Shown here: one piece after another, positions 10,175 to 20,143 of the stretch | Layout: each line of letters begins with the position of its first letter | Position numbering within the stretch: the first letter of the stretch is position 1 | Assembly: GCA_037176905.1 (NCBI GenBank) | Contig: JBBBWG010001682.1 | Location: 3,118 to 27,260, forward strand | Direction of reading: 5' to 3' | Length of the DNA stretch: 24,143 nt | Source of the DNA: Azolla pinnata | Lineage: Eukaryota; Streptophyta; Polypodiopsida; Salviniales; Salviniaceae | Position numbers and translations under genes: made by a program | The notes under the pieces: model-generated | Told to the model about the DNA's origin: nothing | The model's database searches: none | Seen by the model: the letters and a program-made list of their open reading frames with translations, nothing else

Positions 10175-13100
10175 CTGTGTAGGATTATAACAAACAATCA
10201 GGTTGTCTAGGAGTTTGATAATCAGACATTCACATTTGTTACATTATTATTTGGTGGCTTTTTCAAAACATCTCCTATTTCCTCAGAGTTCCTGAATGTG
10301 CCCTCATCTTTGTGGAATTAAGTACTTAGCTCAAGTAACAACGTGAATTCGTTGGTTTATTTCATAAAGAAAAAGGAAAAAGAGCAAGACAACCAAAGCT
10401 ATTCCTTAAAAGCTACAAATCTGAGAAAAATTTTGGAAGTTTAGAAAAAGAAAGTCCACAGGTTTTTCTTCAACGCCAAAAAACGACACAGATTCTAGGT
10501 TAAAGCAGCTATGTACTATATTATCTTGCCTCATTGATGATAGTGGTCTTCATTACTCACCTTGGGTGATATATCATTATTTGACGGATCAGAAGGAACC
10601 CATTGTTGCCATGACCTTCGGACTGGAAGGGGATGTCCTTCAGTGCTGAAGACATAGTTACGATCTGACAAAAAGCTATCGTCAAAGAGCAGATATAGAT
10701 ACTTGCACCTGAAAAAAATGTTCAATCCACTATTTTCGTCAGATTTACGTGTTCTTAATTTTCAACCAATCTTCTTGTCTTGTACTGAGCTCAAATCCTA
10801 GATTTTCATTTCATCTGACTTCAGGTTTGCATATGGCATTTTGTAGATGTTTATCTTTCTTTCTTTTAGACAGGATTGTAAGCATCTGACTAATTTTTAT
10901 CTACTAGAATATCAATGCAAACTGCTAAATATTGTTGGCAATAAAATCCAACAATTCTTTGAGCACATAGACAGAAAGGTATTAACATATGCACTTTAGT
11001 AATGAAAATCGTAATAAGCCTACAAGTAGATAACAAAAATTGGCACATTTTGCAAAGAGTAACCACATTTTCATTTCAGTAACAACTTTTACAAGAGACA
11101 CGGTAATAATCTTTGTCAGGATGCATATGGCTTTCAGAGATGCTCTATCTAGTTCATACGCTATTGAACCATGTATGATCACGTCAAACTGCTCTTACGT
11201 CTCGGAAAGAAAAAAACTATGTTGATGATCTTCTAGTTCCATTGTTGTTACATCTCGAACACTTGCATAGCCCCCCTGAACCCGAGTTATGCTGTTTAAG
11301 GAATCAAGAAGCCCTTCACCAACATCCAGATACCAAGGATCTATATAACAGTGAAAATCGTTAATCCTGCATAATTTTACATTCTCCTTTGTTTTCTTTG
11401 CTTTTCAGGGCTTGACGCTCATATAGGAAAGCTTATACATCCTTGTTTGTTTCTTTACCAAAATAAGTAGACTCCCATTAAAAAAAAATTGACTATGATT
11501 ATGGACTGTGAATTCCAAAATGCTAAAGAAAAAAGATAAACCTTTTGTAGCTTGATACAGGTAAAATGTCGATTCTGCTAATTCAGGTCGCAATGGGTAA
11601 TACCTCTCTGTTGGATGGATCATGCCTCTATCTAATAAATATCTTAACAAAGATAAAGGAAAATGAGAAACCTCTACTAATACCATGCAGACGATGATGA
11701 TGATGATGATGACATACCTCTCAGGAATCACACCATATTTTTTCCACACAGCAAAGAATTCACGATGAGTCGCATTTGCAGCTGCAATGTCACCAATAAG
11801 AACCTGTAAAGAATTCACTAAGAAAATAGCCAATACAGAGGATTCACTGGTCTCAAATGATAAAATAATATTTTACCCCACCTGAATGCCTGGCCAAAAT
11901 GCTTGGAGACTTGTGAGCTGCCAATATGTTGCTTTTCCGGTTCTCATATCAGACTCATGATACCTACCATTTGATCCCAAAGAGAATGAAGGCGAATCAA
12001 ACCAATGAAATAGGATGTCTAGAACAATGACAAAGACATGAAGATTATTTACTAACCATGGGCCATGTCTAAAGTACTTCTGGACAGCAATATATGCAGA
12101 TTGAAACATCTCCCAGTATTCATTCCCTCCGAAGAGAATATGAGCTTTGAGAAGATACTCATAAAATGAATCTACACCTGGATTCATCATCATAAAAATA
12201 TTTGTGGATATCGATAAATAGAAAAGAAAATGGGAACACCCTGATTCTTTCTGTATTTTCCGAAATTCCCACAAGTTTCGCCTATTTCCCAAAATCCCTG
12301 GTCAACACAGAAAGAGAAGAGCAGGGCACTTTGACTTCGTAAATTCTCGAATTAGCCATGAGAGATATAAGGAGAACACTTTCTCAATTAGCAGCATATG
12401 ACCACTTGAGAGGGAACGGGGGAGGTGGACCAAGTGCATAATAGCAATTCTTGGGGGGATTCCAGAAAAAAATCAGTAACTCAGGATAATAATACTGTGA
12501 TTCAGGATTTTCTACCAGCACCGATGCCAGTCGAATGTTCGATCCATTTTCCAGTTGCAACATTCAAAGTAGTTCCAAACAGATTTAGAGGGCTGCGCAA
12601 GCTCCAAAGCTTTCGTAAAGCTCGAAGCGCAGCAGCTTCATATTGAGGATTCCCTGTTAAGCGGGATAGTGCGCCCATCTCGAGTATCAGTGAACCTATT
12701 TTTTAAGTTGAATGTTAGTCTCCTTGAAAAGGCCATGGCATAAGATGTCTAGGTATTGAAAAGAATATGTATCTTCGATGTTCAATACCACATCCTGATG
12801 TGCTTGTTTCTAGTGTCTCATCTTCCATGACTCCATTCTGCAGACGTACGCATTTATACAAGAGTATTATGGAGTGCAGAAATTTGCCAAAATCCTACTC
12901 AGCATTACAATTTGCATTTCCAAATTCCAGAAATTCTCAATGAAACCAAAACACACCCTCTCTAAATTGCCAACAAATTATGCAAGAACTGATTATCATG
13001 CTCTACTGTGGCTGCAATGCAACATATGGTTTGGAGAACATGCTGTCAAATTAGTGGGCTCTCTGATAATGCAGACAAAAGAAAAGTGATCACAAAAACA

Positions 13101-16100
13101 ATAATCTAACTGAGACACCATACCACTTTTACATATAATGGAGAACCAATACAAGAGATGCAAAGTTTCAGATAACTCAGTATTTACCTGCCATCAAGAA
13201 ATATATAGCATGCATGTTATGAGTCTAGAAGTCAAGCAGGTTCGGAATAGCTATTATATGCTTCAGTATCAATGTAGCCAACAGTAATACCTGAGGATAG
13301 GAAGTGAGGTTCCATGTTATGGTGAGATCAATTTTTTCTTATGGCATGGGAATATGGGGTAGCACTATCTCACTTAATGCGTGGAATGGCCAAAAGAAAA
13401 TTCAAAATTTGTTCTCATAGTGACTTTAAGAGTTGAATCATCCACGTCATCTCCTTTCATAATATTAGAATCAGGCGCTCAACAAGTCGAGCCACTACCA
13501 TTGTACATCACAAAAGTTAAGGATATGTTAAATAAAAAATTTCCAAAACTTGCTTGGAATGCAAGATACACGGGACAAAAGACTAATATGATCAAGATAT
13601 TGACATTTGGTTGGGTTCTTTAACCGTAATAAATGGCTTAAAAGGTGGGTTGTATAAGACTTATTTGAGCTCTCAAATGACACTACGAGGTATGTGATAA
13701 TCAAGGAAAGATTAAAAAATATATGGAGGATGAAACGAGAAGATGTTAGCATGAATCACATTGTATGTTGAGAAACAACGTTTTGCCCAGTACTCAGGAC
13801 TACGGGTTGAATGACACGTTCATCATGGAATAGGAATACTAATGTTACTTGGGATTGTTCTTACTAGAAGTCAAGATACATAGAAAAAATTTGAAAGAAA
13901 AAAATACAACCACAACAAGTCACAACAAAGAACAATCACAAGTTTCTTTAGTTATCACTGCTTCCCTAGAACTCAACTCACATTCTCTTCGATATGAAAT
14001 GAGTCATGAGAGGGCGACTAAAGATTATCATCAACCATGCATATTATGCTCTCATCAGGCTTGGGAATTGAAGTATCAGACCCAATCATATTTGAGCTTG
14101 TTTTCTACACGTTGTCAATCCAATTCATTTCCTATAGTCTTCATCTGCACTCTCAATCGAGATACTCAATGATAAAAATCTTGAGCATCAAAAGTCATCA
14201 TTGAGGTCCACAATCACTCTTACAACACATTCCGCTCACAAACTCAATGTGCACTCACTTGCACAACTTTTGGGAAAAATCTTCGACATCAAAGATCACT
14301 ACTGAATCCTGCGATTAGTTCTTGTTTCATTTTTGACCCCATCAGACATATTTGACTGCAAAACTAACAAAATCTTTCTCTCTACTTATCTAACTATCTA
14401 TCTATTCCTGCACCAACATTCTGACTCTCTTGTGTTTTTTCATCCGCAACAACAAGTTCAAAATAATAGACGTAATTTTTTGTGTCTCAAAGGCCATTAT
14501 ATCTTGTATAGAGGTAAATGTTTCTTTGCTTCAAGGACATCTCGATATGGCTCTCCAAATAAGATGTGTAGAGCTTCATAGATCAATTTTTCTGAATATC
14601 AAACAAAGCAAGAGAAGGAACATCCATGGGGGGTATATGAGACCTAGAATATGACATGAAATCCAGGAATGTAATATGATACCTTTAAGTTAATCCAAGC
14701 ATATGGTATGCCTGTGGGTGTATCAAAGGAAGGCATCAGCCGTTGCCCCAAATCATTGGCCAACTGAAGCAGTTCATTCTTATAACCTCCTGGAATGAGT
14801 GATCCATAATGATCTAACGCAAGCAAGTGTCCTGATATGAGACCTCCAAGCATCCTTATATTGCACTACAAAAATCACAGCCAAACGATAATCACATGCT
14901 TATTTTCTGATAACACTTCCATCTTTCTACAAAGAATTGCATAAATCATAAAATATATAATTTTCTAATTTCAAGGCATTTTCAGCTTTCTGGTAACATT
15001 TGTACCAATCGTTTAATATATATATATCATATGTGCAGTACCTCGAAAACATTTACACGTACATCCAAGTCGAAGGAAAGGTTTTCTGAGATCCACACTA
15101 CTGCCTTCACAAACTCCGTCTTGTTACCAAACACAGCTAAACTAGCATCATGTGATTTCCAGAAGGTTAAAAATTCACAGTTATTTGATATGAGACATCA
15201 TTATATACATTGAGTGGATGCAAAAGTACACACTGAAAACTTGGTACCTGGACAAGGACTCAACTAAAGTAAGAGCCATGCCTGTGTAATTGTTGGGCAA
15301 GTGTTCAAGCTGGAAAAAGCAGCAGCAAAAACTATTCATGATTTTCCATCGAACTATACATGTCGTCTACCATTCTCTATCTACACCCATGAAACATCCA
15401 GTTTCAAGAAGCTGGAAGAGGGGAGGAACTTACATTCAAGTTTCCTAGTTCCGCAAGGGAGTCGGTATAGGAGTTTGACAATGGTTTCAACTCATCGTGC
15501 TGGAAACAAAAGAAACAGAAAAATTGGTCAGAATCATAACCTGAAAAGTGACCACTTCACACATCAATTCAAGAACTTAGACCATCACTTCTGAAAAATT
15601 GCAAATTTGATCCCTTTTATATGCGAAACTGTGCCGCCCATAGAGATATCAAAGATGTACACACGGTGGAAAATGGAGACCGCATACACTGATCGTGCGC
15701 AAGATATGAACAGAAACAAAAGCACATTTCACACACAATTTCAGAAGATAAAACAACGATCACATCGGACCAATTTCGCCATGAAACTGTAAATGTGCAA
15801 CTCGTTGCAGTACCATAAACATTGTACAGACATCTAATGTAACCTGTTCTAACATGATCTCGGTACCAACGGACACAAGAAACATCACAAGCTGAGTGCT
15901 TTCATCTGGGATTCCGACATATACTCACAGGAAATGCAAACCGCATGTAATTGTCGTAGGCATGGTAAAACCTGCGCAAAATGAGCATACACAGCGAGGA
16001 AATTATGCACGATACATTTAGAAACGTGATTAAAAGGGAAAATGTTAGCGAAAACTTGACTCACATGTCACGGACATTCTCTCTCAGAACGGATCGATCC

Positions 16101-16198
16101 CGCGCACAAACGGGCGCTACGAGCATCAGAAGGCATGGCAACCCTAGAAGAAAATGAAGAAGAAGAGAAGCAGCTTTCCTCCTGGATTTCACTTCCAT
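9929..16198 (-). CDS. MNS5: GH47 alpha-mannosidase-like protein, plant EDEM type (MNS5)
   Basis: Fifteen exons: 16198-16065, 15971-15929, 15499-15434, 15309-15248, 15141-15042, 14865-14683, 12837-12789, 12695-12516, 12177-12057, 11963-11882, 11803-11718, 11642-11542, 11340-11199, 10708-10561, 10174-9929. All are GT-AG; the sum is 1,743 nt, 580 residues. A signal peptide spans about 9-32 (ends PVCA). The GH47 domain starts MFYHAYDNYMRFAFP (45-59). Likely catalytic acidic residues, mapped from family knowledge, are E218 in SLILEMG, D275 in VDSFYEYLLK and E389 in YPLRPELAEST; T472 in STEGHP is the likely calcium-binding Thr. The 81-residue last exon has eight Cys. In Arabidopsis, MNS4/MNS5 trim mannose from misfolded glycoproteins for ER-associated degradation, so an ER lumen role is inferred. 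No C-terminal KDEL is present (ends LELSA). The length is close to the Arabidopsis homologue. Confidence 0.92.
11691..11711. repeat. (GAT)n microsatellite in MNS5 intron 11
   Basis: A run of about seven GAT/ATG triplets just downstream of the donor of the 75-bp intron 11. It stays open in the preceding exon's frame and so gives a false poly-Ile readthrough. Confidence 0.8.
12838..14682 (-). other. MNS5: Large intron 6 of MNS5
   Basis: At 1,845 bp this is by far the longest of the fourteen MNS5 introns, most of which are 75-490 bp. The splice sites are AAG|GTATCA at 14683/14682 and TCTGCAG|AATGG at 12838/12837. The middle part (13370-14350) has open frames on the plus strand without any recognisable domain. 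Its size suggests an old insertion, but I found no target-site duplication or terminal repeats. Confidence 0.7.
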
Positions 16199-16998
16199 GA
16201 ATCTCGAGATTGGATTGGGATCTCCAGATGGATTGGGAGAAAAAAGAAACATCAAAAGCGGGGTTTAAGCTTCAGATCCGAGAGGACCATGGATACGATT
16301 CTGCATAAATCGTGGATTGCAGTCGATCATGTAAACAAAAGAAAACAACAACCTCGCTCGTTCAAATTGTCACTATACGGGTGAGATAGTTCCCGAGGAC
16401 CGGATCAAACTTGCAATCTCACATCAGCAAGACATCGTGCGCAATATGAGCATGTATTCTGTTGTTAATCCGAAGAATCCTCTGATCGTGTGTGTCGTAC
16501 TTCTAGAAAGTTCTAAGAGATTCTATGATATTTGTAGGTCCAACAGAGCCCGAAATGCTCGATAATAATCTCGTGGATGTACTCCAGCTCGCATCGCAAA
16601 TATTTCTCGATCCTTCCTCGTGGATACGACGTCGTATCGGATTAACATTCTTGCTCCGCTTCATCTTGCCTTCTTCTTCATCGCTGTCTTCATGCTGTCC
16701 TGTGGCTTCTACCATCTCGAGTCATAGTCTCATCGCTCCCAACTTCCAGAGTTCTTAGCCCTTCTGGTTTTACATTCATAACCTCGTCGCTCATAGTCCC
16801 GTCGTCCTCGCTCCGTCATGGACTGTGGATCAGTTTATTCTCGGCGTATTCATGACACAAATCCCCTATCTTATCATGCATCATGCCAAAATAAGACCAT
16901 TGGTTACCAAGTCCATAACCTTGTAGATGTTCATACTACAATGAATGCCTCGATTTGTTCCGCATATTGGCATTCCTCTTCAATCATGGTATACTTTG

Positions 16999-17020
16999 CT
17001 CTCTCTCTCTCTCTCTCTCT
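16999..17020. repeat. (CT)11 microsatellite
   Basis: A perfect CT run in the region between MNS5 and CAMTA. GAGA/CT repeats can be promoter elements in plants, but this one is about 800 bp from MNS5 and 2.9 kb from CAMTA, so no role is assigned. Confidence 0.9.
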
Positions 17021-19042
17021 GCTCTTGTTGCGCATTTTGATCGAATGCCACTTCCAATAGCAATCACACCTAATTTGTTGGGGTTCATATGTCATTCGCT
17101 TCTTTCTTCCGAAGTACATCATTTGCAGATCCCTGGATATGTTTGGGTATGTGCATGTGTATGTATCATGTATGTGCTTCTGGGTATGTCTAACATGCAC
17201 TCTTTCCATCCTAATATGGTCCTTTTTGCAGCCATCAGTGACTAATGGCATGGTATTTTCTATTGGATGCATATAGTTTAATCAATTACCTAGAGGGTTG
17301 CACCCGAGTCTGGTCATTGACTCAATGGCGGAAGATGTGATTAGAAAACATTGCGGATAACAACAAATGGGAAGGGAGGTGGTCCAAAAGGGCGATCTTT
17401 TCTGAACGTCGACTTCCGACGACGCAATCCATTACATCATGGCCGACGCCGATTGACAGTTGGTGACGACGAGTCTCAGCAACTTGTCGGATAAACGGAT
17501 GGATTATCCTCAATGGAGCTTGTAAAAAAAGTCCACTTAAAAAATTAAACGAATCGCTCCGCTAATCCTGCAATCCATGATTCGAGATGTCGCGTGAACA
17601 GCGATAGAATGTTTCGCAGGTTGTCGCCATATAACACGTTACATGCTAGGCGATGCCACCCCCGCTTGAATAGCATAAAAGTAATGCTTAATCCCGCTGA
17701 TTAATAATGCAAGTGTGTTATGTTATTGTGCGAATAAATCCGTGTTCTGAGACTGTGACAGATGCGCACAACTGTGACGACATGGAGATAGAAGGACTGG
17801 GGGGGCAAGAAAACCACATGCGAATGGACCCTACGGGATCGATGCCTTGTTTTTCGAGCATCTTAACGCTTTGTTTGTGTCTTATACTTGACCTGTGGAC
17901 TTCAGCGTGCTGGTTGACATGAATGGTTTACAAAAGTTCGGAGACATAAATTTGCTGTCACCAGTTCCCAACTAATCTTAAGTGCCCATGTGATCGGATG
18001 CCTCCTACCATTCCAGCCACTGTCAAGTCATGGCAATATATAAAACCAGCATTCACACGATGCAGAAAGTGTTCGCGATCACTGTCACAAGAGGAAAAAT
18101 CGAAGTTGAATCTGTTATTTATGCAGTAGCATCGATCGCGCAATCTGTTATGTCTATCGCACAACCGATAGCGCAGCAGCATCGTCGTCTCTACATTGAA
18201 TATCATCTGCGCAATTGCCGGCAGCAGAGAATGATCAGAGAGCCATCGCAACATCGTCGCAATCGGCGAATTCGGACTTGCCCATCATAACGTATACGCA
18301 TTGCAGCGGCTTAATTAATGGGGCCTTTTCTTCACCGAACAAATAGGACTATGTCTCGCGGGGGCCTTTCAAAAGCTGTACGCGTATGTTTAGGTCATTG
18401 TTTAAGAACCATGTGTCCACCAGACCAATCCTCGGTTTTCTCCTTATTGTAATTGTCGCTAAGCTAAAGGCATCATGACATGTGATATCGACGACGAGTT
18501 GGAAGCATGGCCAGACTCTCATGACTTGAGGTAAACGTAAAACTTAAGGAAACAGGAATCGGATGAAATCCTCCAATAATGTCTGTCGATGTAGAGAATC
18601 CACCATCTCTTCTTTGTCTTCTTCGACATAATCGAAACACAAAGTAATCAGCAAAGTATTTCGTATAACTTCAACCGCAGGTTTGGTCAAATTCTGGATA
18701 AATAACATGTGCTCGATAATAAAGCCTAAACCTTAAAAACTCGAAACCCCACGCTTGAATTTGCAATCTACTTCAATCACAAGTTGCGAGGACATATCCA
18801 AACACAGTTGATTGGAGCGGACTCGGAAAGAAAAGAAGCTAGGTCGTAGGCAACGTTGCATTGATGCCGGAGATGACTCGGTCATGAAAATAGAGCTTGT
18901 CCTCGAAAATTATCTATCGCTTCTTATTTCATGCACATGTGGTCTTACTCCTATCTATGGGTTGTGATCGAGAATTTCTTGAACAAATTAAGGCCCTGAT
19001 TAGCCAATTTGATCAGCGTTGGCGGCCATTTTATCTCGAGTT

Positions 19043-19057
19043 CCCCCCCCCCCCCCC
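19043..19057. repeat. Poly-C homopolymer (15 C)
   Basis: A single run of about 15 C in AT-rich DNA. The length may be imprecise because homopolymers are prone to sequencing error. Confidence 0.85.
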
Positions 19058-19458
19058 AACCAGAATGGAGATTCTTCCATTAGTTACAAGAAAAAATCAC
19101 AAGACATTCCAAGGCAGTTCTCATTTTATCCTGAGTTTGATATTCTCTTGCTGAGACTAAACAAAAGAAATCTAGCACATAAGACAATAGACAAAAGCCC
19201 ATAAGAATAAGGAAAGGAAAGTAAACAGAAAAAGAAGGAAATAACAGCAAGTGCTGGAAAACTCAACAAAAGTAGAAAAACAAAACACAATTAAACGGAA
19301 GCAAAGAAGAGAAAATCGACAGTAAACTCAACAAATGTAGAAGAACAAAATACAATAAAAAGGAAGGGAAGAGTGGAAGAAACGAAAAACTAGGATGTAG
19401 AAAGGAAGACCAATTTGCAGATAAATGGGGAATTAAATAGATCAAGGAAATGAAACAG

Positions 19459-19500
19459 GAAGAAGAAGAAGAAGAAGAAGAAGAAGAAGAAGAAGAAGAA
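19459..19500. repeat. (GAA)14 microsatellite upstream of CAMTA
   Basis: Fourteen perfect GAA units within a purine-rich stretch of several hundred bases (19200-19740). It lies 390-570 bp ahead of the two candidate CAMTA start codons, probably in the promoter or far 5' leader. Long GAA/TTC tracts can form triplex DNA. Confidence 0.9.
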
Positions 19501-19857
19501 GATTTGAGAAGAAGAAAAATTAGCAAACAAAGACATGTACATGGTAACAGAAGAAGAATAGACTAACAGATATATGCAAATATGCAAGAAAAGAGAAGAG
19601 GAGTGAAATAGACAAATGGAATAGAAGTGTTTTAGAATGGAGTGCACAGTGAATTGGGATACAAAAAGGAAAGGTCAAAACTGGAGAAGAGGGGAAGAGT
19701 CAAAAAGGGTTTTTTCTTTAAGGGCAAAATGGAGGAAAATCAGGGCATTACAAAGGAACAAATGCAATTGAAGACTCTGCTTTTTCATTGTTTCCAAAGA
19801 CTTTTCATCAGAAACAGTCTCTTCTTTTTCTCCTTGTGCTTCTTCTTTTTTTTCCTC

Positions 19858-20143
19858 TTCTTCCAATTTCAATCCGCACCCCCCTCGCAATGGATTGCAT
19901 CGGAGATTCTTCTTCTACCGCAGGTGCCTTACACTGACTACCTCATTCTTATGTACGAATGGAAATTTGAAGCTAGATAAGCAGAATAAGGTCTTGCCTT
20001 CTCTTCCAATTTCAATCTGCACCTTCCTCGCAATGGATTGCATCAGAGATTCTTCTTCTACTGCAGGTGCCTTATACTAACTACCTCATTCTTATGCACG
20101 AATTAAGTTTCGAAGCTAGGTAAATAGAATAAGGTTTTGCCTC
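19858..20143 (+). repeat. 143-bp tandem duplication containing the CAMTA first coding exon
   Basis: Copy 1 (about 19858-20000) and copy 2 (about 20001-20143) align with a constant offset of 143 bp and only scattered substitutions: CTTCCAATTTCAAT at the left, ATGGATTGCATC in the middle and AGAATAAGG at the right. Each copy holds an ATG (19890, 20033), an 11-codon open frame and a GCAG|GTGCC splice donor (exon ends 19923, 20066). Confidence 0.9.
19890..19923 (+). other. Alternative CAMTA first exon (copy 1 of the duplication)
   Basis: Encodes MDCIGDSSSTA plus one base, then CAG|GTGCC. It is the same length (34 nt) and phase as the exon at 20033-20066 and can splice equally well to the acceptor at 21082. 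If it is not spliced, the frame stops at a TGA soon after (MDCIGDSSSTAGALH), which would make it a short upstream open reading frame for transcripts that start translation at copy 2. Confidence 0.5.

Larger units (their letters stand above)
16199..19857. other. Divergent intergenic region between MNS5 and CAMTA
   Basis: About 3.7 kb separate the start codons of two divergently transcribed genes, so both promoters must lie here. On the MNS5 side, two in-frame ATGs at 16255 and 16252 precede the chosen start. A CT repeat (16999-17020), a run of 15 C (19043-19057) and (GAA)14 (19459-19500) are present. The part at 17300-18900 has short open frames with no recognised family. No TATA box is clear enough to assign. 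Confidence 0.6.

Noticed and set aside
10531..10560. The TGA at 10531 as the true end of MNS5
   Set aside because: A consensus donor AAG|GTGAGT at 10560 and a phase-matched Cys-rich exon at 10174-9929 make splicing the better model; the early stop is kept only as an intron-retention possibility.
17958..18290. Overlapping open frames of 86-98 codons on both strands between MNS5 and CAMTA
   Set aside because: There is no recognisable motif, no clear exon structure and no repeat; this is expected background in a relatively GC-balanced intergenic patch.
19642..19980. A 112-codon plus-strand frame crossing duplication copy 1
   Set aside because: It is out of frame with the CAMTA exon, is low in complexity (Lys then Phe rich), and has no family; it is at most an upstream open frame in the leader.
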